64,000 nucleotides of DNA from Prionailurus bengalensis (lineage: Eukaryota; Chordata; Mammalia; Carnivora; Felidae): the NCBI RefSeq assembly GCF_016509475.1, contig NC_057351.1, positions 11,373,001 through 11,437,000 on the forward strand, given 5' to 3'. Positions within the stretch are counted from its first letter, which is position 1, and each line of letters begins with the position of its first letter. The notes under the pieces were generated by a model that was given only the letters and a program-made list of their open reading frames with translations, made no database searches and had not been told where the DNA came from. Shown here piece by piece: positions 1-12,240 of the stretch. A program made the position numbers and the translations under genes.

Positions 1-1124
1 CTGATTTTTTGTCTTTTTCTGACTGTGGTGTGATCAGTGGATAAACCAGCACCCTTCCCCTCTTCTGCTGAGTTAGGCTTGAGGAAGAAGCCCTCAACAC
101 CAAGCTCATTCACAATGAGATCAACTGTGCTTCCCAACTACAGAGACAAGGAGCAACTGTCCACCAGAGGTCCACAAGACACAGTTTTCAGAGCCCTTTG
201 TGGGGCCCATACAACAAATACACAGACTCGGGTCCTGTCTGAGACTGCCCATTCAGGTTTAGCAGTTTTGTCTATTTTTCAGCACACGGAATAGCTATCT
301 ACACTGCTGTCTCTCCCAGCTACAACAGGGGCATCAGGTTCTACATGTCTGCAACAAAACTAACCAGTAATCAGCCCCATTCCTACCATTATGCTCAAGT
401 TTCATCCTTCATTCACTGAAGGACAGAAATATATGATAAAAATGAATACAATAGGTGCTCGGCATTGGTCAATTGAACATGTGATTTTTCACCCATTCCT
501 GAGACTCCTCACTGTTCAGGACATTTGCTCTTTTGCTGAACCATGACTGGGAATCCATTGCATTGTGGGGCTGATCAGTTGGGGACCAGCCATGAGGTAC
601 TGAGGGGCCCAGTTGTGCTGGAGCACCAGCATTCCACCTTGACTTTGATGCACATGTATTTTTTTTCTATTTTACTCATCACCTGGTTCAAAGGGATTCT
701 CATTAGAGATCTAAAGAGTTTTCTAGGACGTCTTGTTCCTACAAATGATTCAAAAGACATAAGAAGAAAGATCCGCATAGAAGAGAAGATGTGTAAATAA
801 ATGTGTCTTTGAGGAAAAAGTTTTGATGTGTTTTACCATCATACTGTTATTTGACAACAGCACGAGGTTTGTGCTAACTGTGCCTAAGTCTAAGAAAACA
901 AACAAGCCCGATGAATGCGTTTTATGTAAACAACCAAAGAACTATAAACCAGGTGAGACACGTGACCAGAGCTTTACTGAAAGGAATGGACAGAAGAGGA
1001 ACTGGAAATTTAGAAAGACATGTAAAATGTTCTTACATCATTTCTTTTTTTGCATTTCTAACACTGAAAGAAATGTGATGGGAATATACTGACACGTAAC
1101 CCGAAATTAAATTTTCTGTCTTAC
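1..1124 (-). other. RYR2: RYR2 intron 12, 3' part missing
   Basis: Starts with the exon 12 donor at 1119-1124 and runs off the left edge. I see no SINE, LINE or other recognisable repeat, and no coding signal. The sequence is AT-rich and apparently unique. Confidence 0.85.
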
Positions 1125-1281
1125 CTTGGAAGACCGGAAGGTAAATGCTGTTGACTTTACATCAGCCTTTTCTTTGTCCATGAGTAGAAGGCTTTTGTCT
1201 TCCATGAGACTCAGGTACTTTCCTGTTGTGACATGGCGTAGTCGGAAGGGCTGGCCCCATCTTATGTGGCTTCCACTCCAC
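1125..1281 (-). CDS. RYR2: RYR2 exon 12 (residues 284-335, MIR region)
   Basis: 157 bases. The first base completes the Ala283 codon, followed by 52 full codons starting WSGSHIRWGQPF and ending TFRSSK. This is the fourth MIR repeat of the N-terminal domain. It includes Arg298, reported in the human protein to help hold a chloride ion. The acceptor on the minus strand is TTTGTCAG and the donor is AAG|GTAAGA, a strong site. Residue 313 reads Ser (MEDKSLLL) where I recall Asn in human RyR2; this would be a conservative lineage change. The exon ends in phase 0. Confidence 0.97.
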
Positions 1282-2410
1282 CTGACAAACACAGTTAAGA
1301 CTTGATCCAACAGCATCCACAATCACAGGAGAAAAAGCGATTAAAATGTACGTGTCGGACATTGAAATTTGCTTTGAATATATTGCCTAATGTTCTCAAA
1401 ACTCTTAGGATGTTGGTGGTATTAATTTCATTACACAAATAACAAAATGGTTATCCAGAATGATTAACTAACAGTCAATGTTACATACCTAAAAGTAAAT
1501 AGGAGTGAAATTTAACTCTAGGACTTCACTATTAAGTAAATAGAACACCAACCACACTACCTACTACTTTATGTAAAGATGACTAAGGACTTATGTTCCA
1601 AGTTAACATCTAATCGTGAGTCACAGATACAGAAATTATGATAGAAATTTTAAGTTTAAATAATACTTTAGATTCGCTAGCTCAAAAACTTTTGTTGGAA
1701 AAATAAAACTTTGGTTGGATTCGCACAGACTTGAAAAACAGTGGTAATTTAGTCAACGCTTAAGTCTGATTAATTGGAGCTCATATATACAAAGCACATA
1801 CCTGAAAAAGGAAACCTATTCCTAGGCATTGGATTTTAATAATGTGAAACAGTTATATCACTAAAAACTCATCAGCAAAAAGGACAAACCGAGAAAAGAA
1901 TTCTAAAAGGGTCAAGAGAGAAAAAAGCAAAACACAATAATCGGAACAGGCAAACGAAGGTTGCAGAAAAAAAGGTAAAAAGCAAAGTTATGATCGTTAA
2001 AACCTGCTTTCCGAAATAACTTTCAGGCAGGGTCGAAAAGAAAACTCAAGATGCAGACCATCCTTGTTTGGCACAGTGCTGTGTCAGCTGAGTCGTGTGT
2101 ATCTGAACCTTGGACTCACGAAAGTCAGGTAGGGAAACGAGGCTCTGATACGCAAGAGGTTCAGTGAATTCGGTGATGTGCAAAGGAAGACAGTGTCTTA
2201 TCATTGACAAGAGTATGCTGACAATCAAATAATGTTTTAAAGAACTAAAAGTAAACGGACGACAGCAATTACCATGCATATAAATTCAAAAGGAGATAGT
2301 GATGGTAAAGTTGCTATTAAACAAGTTAGAACTTAAGGCAAAAAACATAAAGGGGATACCGTCATGTACTTTATAAAGAGAAAAAATGTAACTCTAAAAA
2401 GAATGTCTGT

Positions 2411-2620
2411 GGGGCGCCTGGGTGGCTCAGTTGGTTGAGCGTCCGACTTCGGCTCGGATCGTGATCTTGCGGTTCACGAGTTTGAGCCCCATGTTGGGTT
2501 CCGTGCTGACAGCTCAGAGCCCAGAACCTGCTTCGGATTCTGTTTCTCCCTCTCTCTCTGCCCCTACCCTGCTAGTACTCTCCCTCTCTTTCAAAAGCAA
2601 AATAAATAAAAACATTAAAA
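2411..2620 (+). mobile_element. Can-SINE (felid SINEC_Fc type)
   Basis: Full-length tRNA-Lys-derived SINE: head GGGGCGCCTGGGTGGCTCAG with the pol III A box, B box near GTTCACGAGTTTGAGCC, CT-rich body, A-rich tail AAAATAAATAAAAAC. Moderately diverged. It is antisense to RYR2. No clear target-site duplication (TSD). Confidence 0.95.
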
Positions 2621-3120
2621 TACATACATATATACATAAAATGTATGTCATGAAGCTTCCCATGTCAATGGAAAAAAGAAAACAAAAGAAACAGAGATAA
2701 TGATTTATAAAGACAATTACACTGGAAGCTTTTTATCACTATGTATTAAATTGAAAAGATAAAAATTACAGAAATGAAGGATTTCTATATGATTGAATTA
2801 ATCAATAAGCTTACTTTAATATAGGGTCATTACAAAGGTCACCAAAAATTATAAGGTTTTTTCCTATTCTACAAATTGAGAATACTTTTTTCAAATTTGC
2901 CAATCTTAGTAAACTCTAAGTCGATTTTATGCTGTTTTTTCTAACCTAGATTTTTGGCTTCAAATATTGGCAGGGAAAACTAACAGTAGAAAGATATTGT
3001 GATAAGGTCATTATTACACGGATTTGTTTATAAAGAGAATTTGGACAATCCACCAACTAAATTAATAACCATGTACCAACAAATCCTACTAATAACACAG
3101 TATTGTTAAAAATGAAATTA

Positions 3121-3320
3121 GGGGCGCCTGGGTGGCTCAGTCGGTTAAGTGTCCGACTTCCGCTCAGGTCACCATCTCACAGCTGTGAGTTTAAGCCCTG
3201 CGCTGGGCTCTGTGCTGAGAGCTCGGACCCTGGAGCCTGCTTCAGATTCTGTGTCTCCCTCTCTCTCTCTCTGCCCCTCCCCCTCTCATGTTCTGACTCT
3301 CAAAAATAAACATTTTTTTT
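3121..3320 (+). mobile_element. Can-SINE (felid type)
   Basis: Full-length copy with B box changed (CACAGCTGTGAGTTTAAGCC). Flanked by an imperfect TSD, AAATGAAATTA on the left and AAATGCAATTA on the right. Confidence 0.95.
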
Positions 3321-5554
3321 AAATGCAATTAAAGTTCGGTTACCAACAACAGAATATTAAATCATTTCTAGTCTGGTAAATAGACCAGCTCTGTTCATTC
3401 CCTTCTTATAAAATTAAGTATATCCTTGGCAGATGCTTTGGAAAACACAATTATTTTTAATATTCATTTCCATTATTTGAAGAAGCATCTGAATGCTTTT
3501 CTAAGCAATGACTCATCTTAATTACCATAAAAAAATCATTTTCAAAATAGTCCCAAATTTTGACAAAGTAATCCTCTGCAACAGAACTTGTAGAAGGTAT
3601 TCTGGATATTATGTGCGAATCTACTGACTAGGGCACATATTTACAAGCACTCCTTTCAAGTCACCAAGAGGATTATGTCAGGGATGGAATGAACTGGGAC
3701 AATCACTGGCAAAACTCTGTAAAATCTAAGCACATTTTCTTTAGCTTAAAGCCACTCAAATTAGCTGGCCTGCAATGCCCATGGCCCAGAAGGAAAGAGG
3801 AAAACCTACGAGAATCAAGGGGGCAAGACAATATTTAGTAAAAACTGAAAATAGGAAGAGTAACATTAAAGCAATTTCCTATGGTAACATAGCAGAAACC
3901 TGTTCCCTATGTCTTATCTACATTTACCTGAAATGACTTCAAAGGAATGGGGAGTATTTGGTCATTCCTCACAACACATCCATCTTTGATTTTTGTGGGG
4001 TTTTTGTGACATACAAGAAAGGTAAATGTGAAGGACACATAAGGCATATTTTTTCACTGCAGTGATCATTCCCACTACAGAAACCAGCACATATCGTACT
4101 TACAATGTTCCTACAACTTCACGTTGGGGTAAAATACAGCAAAGTGTGTTCCATCTTATTTAACTCCCAAAACTGAAACTTACCTTATTAAAATGTTCAT
4201 GATACTGAAAAACTTATGACAACATTACTGAGTATGTGATACAAAATACCTAAGTACTAGGCTGTATAAATTACAACAAATACATAGTTGGAGACGTTCT
4301 TCTATAGAGGAAAAAAAAGAACACCCCAAATATTGTAACATAATAATGACTTTTGGGTGCAAAATTCCATTATACGCATAAGGAGAATCGTTGACTCTCA
4401 TTTCCTAAGTACAAAGAAAAAATGAGTATTTGCATGGCCAAGGTACGCAATAAGGCACGGAAACTAAATGCGGTCACATTAACAGTGAAGTTAAAGTAGT
4501 TCAAAAATCCAACAGAACGTGAAGAAACACTTTAACATAATGACATTCATTCCAAGTGAACCTGCTTTCCTACTGTCGACAAGAAGATGACATGGTATAA
4601 ATCGAGGGTCACACGGTACAAAAAAAAACATCTCTCTTCCATCTTTTAAGTGGTTGAAAAGCTACTTGCTCTGCCTTCTGGCGTCAGGCACCCCTTGCTG
4701 CCATTTGGACTCTCAAACAATCCGCACAGCCGCATACCTGAGGCTCGGAAGCGCCCCCTTTCACCTCTGGCTGACCACAAGACCAGGCTCCTTCTACATT
4801 ATCAGTCATCCGAATTCAAAGTTAAAAACAAAGCCCACGCTTCCCATTTCAAACTTCAAACATTCGGCAACAGTAGAGACACAGAATCCAGACCAGATGT
4901 CCAGAACGATCTGGAATTATGTAATTACAGTTCATCAAGTACAAGGCTGACAATGTAAAAAGGAAGCCCTGTCTGGTTTTCAGGAATTCACATCCTTCCT
5001 TTTGTTTTCTGTTTTGTTTAATCTATAAAATGAGACAGATTTAGGGCCTCGTTTGCTCAAAAAAAAAAAAAAAATTCCATTTCTTTAAGCACACAATCAC
5101 GAAGGGTACGGATATCTACGAATTTGAAAACCCATCTGGAATCTGTTTTCCAATGGCAATGCCACCTCTCTAAGCTTCATTTCTATCAACTATTTCACTT
5201 CTCTAATTAAGCTGCATTTTTATAAAACACAAAGTAAAGGAAATACATACACATATTTAAAATCTCTTTCCCTAAATTCTCTGAAAAACCTATAAAGCAC
5301 ATGAAAGCTCAGTCTCTCTCCCTTTGTTTTATGAGGATGACACTCCTTTTTCCATCTCATTAAGAGATGCATTTCGAATAAAATTTTACATTGAATTTCA
5401 ATATTTACCAAAAGCTTTAATATTTAGGTGGGTTTCATCGAGTAGGTATTTATTTAGAAGAAACATATCCTCAGTTAATTAATAATTAATGAGGTTAATA
5501 GAGAAGAACTTTTTGAAGTTTTAGACTTACTATCATAAGTAATGTAAAAAATAA

Positions 5555-5661
5555 GGGACACCTGGGTGGCTCAGTGGGTTAAGCATCTGACTCTTGGTTT
5601 CAGCTCAGGTCATGATCTCATGGTTCGTGGGTTCGAGCCCCACATCAGGAGCCTGCTTGAG

Positions 5662-5701
<40 letters not shown>

Positions 5702-5755
5702 CTCCCCTGCTTGCATACTCTCTCTCTCTCAAAATAAACAAACATTTAAAGAAAA
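5555..5755 (+). mobile_element. Can-SINE (felid type, older subfamily)
   Basis: Head GGGACACCTGGGTGGCTCAG and the CTCTTGGTTTCAGCTCAGG variant. The middle has lost the GTGCTGACAGCTCAGAG block and expanded to (CT)17 at 5665-5698, a probable polymorphic microsatellite. Confidence 0.93.
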
Positions 5756-6216
5756 GAAATATCAAAAATCAATTTAATTTACATACATATTTTTGTTGCA
5801 TAGGTGTATGATAGCATGAGTTAAAAAAAAAAGTCTTTCAATCATAAAAAAAATATGACTGGGATAAAAAAAATGGTCATGACAGAGTAACAAAAATAAT
5901 GATTTAATAATTTTTTAAATAATTTTTACTGTTAATAAAGACTATGTTCAAGTGTTTTCAATAAACAAAGATGGGTATTAAATCACATCAGTATTTGTAA
6001 TCAATAAGATACTTTAAAAAAATGGTATGCCCATTTTGTTTTAAGACGTCCCTACTTATAACACACTATAAGTTATATTCTACACATCTATTTAAACTGA
6101 CAGTAGAAACTGTCTATGTCAAAACTTACAATGTTCAAGGATACATTTTCAAATTTTTTCAAAATTAATGTATAGGATATATAAGAAAAAACAACTAAAG
6201 ATCACCAAACTATCTT

Positions 6217-6433
6217 TTGTTATTATTATGAAAGTTTCTTTATTAAGTTTAAGAGAGAGTGAGAGCATACATAAAGGGGCAGAGAGAGAGGAAAAGAGAG
6301 AGAATCCCAAGCAGTCTCTGTATTGCCAGCATGGAGCCTGATGCAGGGCTCGAACTCATGAGCCGTGAGATCATGACCTGAGCTGAAACCAAGAGTCAGA
6401 GGCATAACCACCTGAGCCACCCAGGCACTTCAA
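6217..6433 (-). mobile_element. Can-SINE (felid type, older subfamily)
   Basis: Reads T-rich tail to GAGCCACCCAGGCAC on the plus strand, so it is sense with RYR2. A 17-base imperfect TSD (GATCACCAAACTATCTT / GACTACTAAACTATCTT) lies at 6200-6216 and 6434-6450. Confidence 0.94.
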
Positions 6434-6781
6434 GACTACTAAACTATCTTAATCATCATTAGATAAGCATTAATCTCAAAATATTAGGTCTTCAAAGGTA
6501 GTTACTCTATACCAAGACAGTTCCCTATACCCCTCCATGGAAGCTATAATCTTAAATCAATAATTTCCAAAGTATAATAAAATAGGGAAAAAATACATGA
6601 AAACTTAGCACTTTTTAGGCAAAGGACTGAACCTTCCAATCATTAAAAAAAAATCTGACTAATATTCTATTTAAAATAGTTCAAAATGACACCTTTATCA
6701 TCAATATTGAATTTATATAAAGGAACTGAAAGTCAATCTCTGAACAACTTTTTGAAGTCACCAGAAAGGGAAAAAAAGAAG

Positions 6782-6810
6782 ATATACCTATATATATATA
6801 TACCTATATA

Positions 6811-6858
<48 letters not shown>

Positions 6859-6911
6859 TAGAATATATACCTATATATATATATGTGTGTGTGTATATAT
6901 ATATATATATA
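6782..6911. repeat. AT-rich compound microsatellite
   Basis: About 130 bases of TA repeats with interspersed CCTATA and GTGTGT units, including an almost pure (TA) tract from about 6811 to 6855. Self-complementary and cruciform-prone, likely length-variable. Confidence 0.95.
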
Positions 6912-7451
6912 TTTGTTTCAATAAAAAACAAATACACAGTGACTTTGTATTACAGTCCAAATTTCTCACTCAGCTATCAAGATGTCTGTAAATAAAGGCA
7001 GTGACTGACAGTAAGAACCCTGTACTCCCGTTCAAGTTCAAGTTTCCTGTTTTACATGTGCCTTTAGAAGGTTAAATCCAGAGTCCATGAGACCTGAAAT
7101 GTGTAACACGCTCGCAAACCATCTGTCCTGTTTCCAAACCTTATGTCACCCTCTCCTAGGAGCACCTTCTGCCAGGAGATTCACAGACTGAGATGACATG
7201 ATGTCACCAAAACAAATAAGGCTAAAGACAAGAGCAGACTATATAGAATTATTGTGTACTGCCTGGTGAATTTAGGCCAAAGAAAGCCAAAGAAAGGTAG
7301 GCAGACGGGAAAGAGTAGAAACTCTCCACCACTTCCTCAGTGTTTCATTTGCTTGTTTACTGTAGTTAGCATGAGTATTTTCCATAAAAGCACAGGTCCA
7401 CAGGATTTTGTACACTTGGAGCACTCGGCTGTATTTACGGCTTCTACTTAC

Positions 7452-7526
7452 GCAACTCTTAGTGTCTCTAGTCTCCACAGGGAACGTGCATGGACAGATA
7501 CAGCACCGCCTTCATAGTGAACAGTT
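7452..7526 (-). CDS. RYR2: RYR2 exon 11 (residues 258-283, MIR region)
   Basis: 75 bases, phase 2 to phase 2, so its loss alone would keep frame. It begins by completing Arg258, reads TVHYEGGAVSVHARSLW onward, and ends with two bases of Ala283. It contains Arg276, another reported chloride-site residue of the human NTD. The acceptor follows a T-rich tract (TTTTTTTAACCAG) and the donor is GC|GTAAGT, a near-consensus site. The match to remembered RyR2 is exact. Confidence 0.97.
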
Positions 7527-7752
7527 CTGGTTAAAAAAAGAAAAAAAAAGCCCAGTTTCAACAAGTGTCATTCTTGGACTCTATTTTCTCAAGGCAATTA
7601 CAAGAAAAAAAGCCAAGGGAAAGCCTTTGGATAAGGTCATACTTTCTGGCACGAGACAATACAGCTGGAAATAAAAATAACAAAAGTAACAGTAAGTGAT
7701 CAATTTAAGTTTGCCCTGAATAAACATTTAACTTAAACATATTCTGACATCA

Positions 7753-7846
7753 TTTTCTCCCTCTACTCCCATTTATTCCCCCTCCCTCTCCCCAGCCCAC
7801 CTCTCCTCCTCTCTCACTCTCGCTCTCTCTCCCTCTCCTCCAGTGA
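7753..7846. repeat. Polypyrimidine (purine on minus) tract
   Basis: About 95 bases almost entirely C and T on the plus strand, for example CTCTCGCTCTCTCTCCCTCT. In the RYR2 transcript this is a GA-rich purine tract about 230-320 bases upstream of the exon 11 acceptor. Confidence 0.85.
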
Positions 7847-8572
7847 ACACATTCACCTTACTTATTTAACTTAGGTCCATAAAAGTACTCAGCTATGAGT
7901 TTATGTGTAGTTTAATATCTTATTATTTCAACACATGCATATAATTATTTGCAGTTTATATTCTGTTCTAGATACATCAAACACTGTAAAGAAATATAAG
8001 AACACATTAATTTTAATGTTTTATTATAACAATCTGCAAAATTTCTAAAGATAGAAAAGTATCACCAAAAATATAAACATCAACCAAAAAAGTCTCACAC
8101 AGAAGGAGAGAATTATCTTTGAATGCACATCACACACACCCAAATTCCAAAGCTCTCATAACGATAATTATGACAGAAGTAATGCTAGGTAATTTACATA
8201 TGTTATCCAACTTGAGCTCTGTGCCAACCTGTTTAGATGGTTTTAAGGAAACCAATGCTTATATGTGCTCCTTGTTTCTTCCTTGAGACGCACTCTCTCT
8301 GTCTACTGAATGTTTGCAATCATTCAAACACACATAACCCTGTCCTGTCTCAAACATAATAAGACCATTGACCATACCTCCTCTCCTGCTTGCCCCCATA
8401 TCTGTCTCATGGATCACCTCCTGTCAGATCTCTGTGCCTCCACTTGCTTCCTGATCCACCTCTCCAATGAAACACATTTGCTAAGGCCATCATATGCCAT
8501 CCGTGGTCCAAAATCCAATGGACTATTGATGGTTTTTTACACTGGAGAAATACCTATATCTTGACAGTTTTT

Positions 8573-8790
8573 TTTTTTAATTTTTTTTTAACGTTTATTT
8601 ATTTTTGAGACAGAGAGAGACAGAGCATGAACGGGGGAGGGTCAGAGAGAGGGAGACACAGAATCGGAAACAGGCTCCAGGCTCTGAGCTGTCAGCACAG
8701 AGCCCAACGCGGGGCTCAAACCCACGGACCGCGAGATCGTGACCTGGCTGAAGTCGGACGCTTAACCGACTGAGCCACCCAGGTGCCCCT
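8573..8790 (-). mobile_element. Can-SINE (young felid type)
   Basis: Full length and close to the young consensus (GGACCGCGAGATCGTGACCTGG present). Perfect TSD TCTTGACAGTTTTT at 8559-8572 and 8791-8804 supports recent insertion. Confidence 0.97.
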
Positions 8791-8849
8791 TCTTGACAGT
8801 TTTTCTAACACCATTCTCACCTACTTTTCTTCTCACTTACTGAGATATT

Positions 8850-9520
8850 CCTTCTCATTGTTTTTATTGTGGAAATTTTCAAATAGACACAAAAGTAGAG
8901 AAAGTATTATGATAAATCTCAATATGCCCAGCACACAGGGTCAACAACAATCAACACAGGGCCAGCCTTGTTTTACCTATAACCTCTAGTAACCCATTCA
9001 CATACAACTCCCCCCCCAAAATACATACATACATATGTAGATATAGATATGTAGATATACAGACACACACACACACACACACACACTCCTATGTAAAATC
9101 TGCTTTTATGAAATATCCATTCTGTTCATATTTTCCATTTTCTCAAAAATGTTTTCTTTTTCTGTTGCTCTTTCAAATCAAGATACAAACAAGATGCACA
9201 AATTGGTTAAATATCTTAAATTTCTATTACTAACAGTTTTCCCTTCTTTTTTCCTTGTTGGCATTATCTCTTGACAAAAATCTGTACCATTTGTCTTGGA
9301 GTTTCTACATTCTGGATTTTTCTGATGACATGCTCATAGTGTTGACATGTACTTCTAAAATGGTCGTTGGATTTCTAGGTCTAGTGTTTTATACTTCCTA
9401 ATACATCACATCAGGTGGTAATAATGACTACTTGGTCTACCTTTTTAATATTAAAATTGATCAGTAGGTTTAGAATCACCTTGATCCATCTATCGTAAGA
9501 GTTTTAGGTATACCTACAAA
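8850..9520 (-). mobile_element. Old L1 3' region (L1M-like)
   Basis: Antisense L1 3' UTR-like sequence: GGAAATTTTCAAATAGACACAAAAG near the start, TCTCAAAAATGTTTTCTTTTTC and CAAATCAAGATACAAACAAG in the middle. Heavily diverged. A (CA)n repeat at 9063-9086 has grown inside it. Confidence 0.7.
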
Positions 9521-9547
9521 CAGTGTCATAGCAAGGATTTTCAATCA

Positions 9548-9925
9548 TGGCTGCAGATACAATTATGTGGATAGCTTTTTAAAACATGATGCTATGCCCT
9601 CACCAATGACCAATTAAACCAAATCTGGTGTCCGGATTTTTTTTTTAAGTTTATTTTTATTTTGACAGAGAGAGAAAGAGAGAGAGGGAGTGCAGTAGCT
9701 GGGGAGGGGGAGAGAGAAGGAGAGACAGGAATCCCAAGCAGGCTCCACACTGTAAGTGCAGAGCCTGATATGGGGCTCAAACTCACAGACTGTGAGACGG
9801 TGACCTGAATCAAGATCAAGAGTCAGATGATTAACTGACTGAGTCACCCAGGCGCCCCTGGAGTCAGGATTTTTAAAAGTTCTCCAACTGGTGGTAATCA
9901 GAAGCTAAAGTGTGGAAATCATGGT
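9548..9925. mobile_element. MER5-like hAT-Charlie MITE, split by a SINE
   Basis: Left part 9548-9632 (ATCATGGCTGCAGATACAAT) and right part 9862-9925 (TTTTTAAAAGTTCTCCAACTG) match the two arms of a MER5-type non-autonomous hAT element. The SINE at 9636 interrupts it. The family name is from memory. Confidence 0.55.
9636..9858 (-). mobile_element. Can-SINE (felid type)
   Basis: T-rich tail, GA-rich body and GAGTCACCCAGGCGCCCC end on the plus strand. Approximate TSD GTCCGGATTTTT / GAGTCAGGATTTTT. Inserted into a hAT-Charlie MITE. Confidence 0.95.
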
Positions 9926-10165
9926 TCAGATCAGTTTCTACACAGCAGCACTATTGACATGTTGGGCCAGCTAATCCTTTGCTGTGGGTGGCTGTCCAGT
10001 GCACTTAGGATATTCACTGATTCCTGGACCCTACCAACCAAATGCCAATAGTACTTGTCTCTTCTACTCCCCCTCCCCAGTTGTAACAACCAAAAATTTT
10101 CCCAAGATATTACCAAAATGTCTTCTGGGGGACAAAACCATCCCCACTGTCAAGCTACTGGTTTA
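9922..10165 (-). mobile_element. MER20 (hAT-Charlie MITE)
   Basis: Characteristic MER20 stretches: CACTATTGACATGTTGGGCC, CTTTGCTGTGGGTGGCTGTC, CCAGTTGTAACAACCAAAAA and CTTCTGGGGGACAAAACC. Nearly full length and reverse to the usual consensus. A eutherian-age relic. Confidence 0.85.
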
Positions 10166-10169
10166 GATT

Positions 10170-10356
10170 AGTGGCTCTCAATCTGTAGTATTAGAATTAT
10201 ATTGCAGGCTTTTTAAAATACAGATTGCTGGAACCAATCTGTTGCTACCCCCAAGTTCCCGATTTAGTAGATCTATGGTAAGGAGAAGAATTTGTATTTC
10301 TAATAAGTTCCCAGGTGACATTGATGCAACTGGTCCACATTCTGAGAATCACTGGA
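10170..10356 (+). mobile_element. MER5A (hAT-Charlie MITE)
   Basis: Full-length layout: AGTGGCTCTCAATCTGTAGT start, ATACAGATTGCTGGA centre, TAATAAGTTCCCAGGTGACA, then TTCTGAGAATCACTGGA end. The terminal inverted repeats are still visible. Confidence 0.85.
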
Positions 10357-10377
10357 CTAGAATCATTATTTTATTAG

Positions 10378-10475
10378 GGCAGTGATTCTTGGCCTCGGTT
10401 GTATACTAGAATAATCTGAAAAGCTTTACAAACTCCAACGCATAGACAATTCTCAAATCAGCATCTCTGGATATA
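10378..10475. mobile_element. MER5-like MITE fragment
   Basis: GGCAGTGATTCTTGGCCTCG followed by ATACTAGAATAATCTGAAAA and ATCAGCATCTCTGGATAT, matching one arm of a hAT-Charlie MITE. The other arm is missing or decayed. Confidence 0.6.
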
Positions 10476-12240
10476 TACTTAAAAATAACAAATAATAAAA
10501 TATAGATGTAATGTGTATATATATGTATATAGATACACAGATTTTTAACTCAATCACGACCTTTAATAAAGATCTTGTACTTGGCCATAAAAAAAACCTT
10601 TATGAGATTTTTTTAAAAGTAAAGCCATGTACTCATCCTATTTTCTAGTTATAACCAACGAAAATTGGAAATAAATACTAAAAAGATTTTTAAAATCTAA
10701 CAACTTGGAAAACTCAGTAACTCTTATAAATAATTCATGGGTCAGAGAGGAAATAGAAATTAGACCTTATCTAGGATGTAATGAGGACAAGAGTACTTCA
10801 GAACAAATCTATGATTCACAGGTAAACTTTGAAAAATTTAGGCCTGAAATCCCCTGATTATTAAAGAAGTAATGACCAAAAAAAAAAACAAAAACCTTAA
10901 GAGTTGTCTGAAGAAATTAAATAGTGAACAAATTAAACCAACAGAAAATAAAGAAGGGATTCTATGATGTATTTTTAAGATAAGTAAAATGCAAGAAAGC
11001 AAATGATATAAATTTTCTGTACAACAATAAATCATAATAAATCTATTGCATGTATGTATGTATATACGTATCTATGCAGAGGTATTATCTATATGAACAT
11101 GGAGAAAGTTCTTGAATAATGAACACCAAAACAGTAATGTTAATCACATAATAAAAGTTATGTAGGAACTAAGCTTGAAACTAAAATGTACTCGAAGATA
11201 AAAACAGTATTAAGTAATGTTTACGCACAATTGTATATATCATATATAACAAGGTATAGGAAGAATTATCCTTCAAATGTTTTACTCTCATCACTTTTCC
11301 TTTATTAACTGAATTTAACAATGACCTTTTATTATTTGTATAAGTAGAAATCTAATGATATTTTAATTTGGGGGGAAATTAACACTTAAAACACAAATAT
11401 AAAGTCAAAAGGAAAGTTGGAACCTCCTTTCTGGATATTTGTCTCCTGAAGGGACTTCTTGCCTTTCATTATTTCTATTTTTTTTAAATGATTCATCAGC
11501 AAGTGTAGAAAATCCAATGACCTGCAATTCTTCAATGACAACTGGGGAAATCTTCGCTTTTATACAGAGTCTGCCATATAAATACATGCCAAGTGCTGAA
11601 TGTCACTGGTTGTCATATCAAGTAGGCATTGGCTATTTCAGACTGAAAAGTAACCTTACAATATCAAAATCCTAAATGTAGTAAGGATCTCAGTCAATCA
11701 TAAATGACACTAAGGACATGTAAACTTATTTAAAAACTGGTCCACTTGGAGAAATCCACCTGTTCTATGAAGCGATCATCCCTTTTCCCTGCAATATGTC
11801 TCAAGTATCAAGTTTAAAGATCCACAAGTTTACCAAATGGTATTAGAGACCATATTTAAACTCATACAACTAAATGATCATCTTCATAGCAAGTGTTTCT
11901 GTCAACAGGAAGACTAAGAAAAGAGAAAGATTCTCTAAGAAAGCGAACAGACCTATAGCAACAGCACCTATGGGCTCAGTCAGCATCACATGAGATTTCA
12001 ATGCAAACAGCGTCAATGACACGAAAATGCAAGGGAAGGTCATGCGGATATGAAACAACAAGGTGCTTGTGCAACTCTCTGTTCACTGAAAGACTATCTT
12101 TGCAATGAACCAAAACAATGTTACAGCTGATAAGAAAAACATGTGTTAAGATAACTGGCCATTGGTATCCCTTGTAACAGAATTTTTTTTTTTTTCCAAA
12201 GAATCTTCCACCTCATGATTCAGTAAAACTCCAAGTCACT

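Larger units (their letters stand above)
1282..7451 (-). other. RYR2: RYR2 intron 11
   Basis: 6,170 bases, donor GTAAGT beside exon 11 and acceptor CAG beside exon 12. It holds four Can-SINEs (2411, 3121, 5555, 6217) and a long AT-rich microsatellite (6782-6911). The stretches 1282-2410 and 3333-5554 show nothing I recognise apart from short A runs. Confidence 0.9.

Noticed and set aside
2411..2480. tRNA-like A and B boxes in the SINE heads
   Set aside because: They are pol III promoter remnants of tRNA-Lys-derived SINEs; no functional tRNA fold with acceptor stem and CCA context is present.
2422..2700. Recurring frames beginning MAQSV / MAQLVERPT at many places
   Set aside because: All lie over SINE heads (GGTGGCTCAGT...). 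They are translated SINE, with no codon bias, splice signals or conservation expected.
10561..12240. AT-rich stretch checked for an extra RYR2 exon between exons 10 and 11
   Set aside because: Exons 10 and 11 join perfectly at Arg258 with no missing residues, so no coding exon is needed here.
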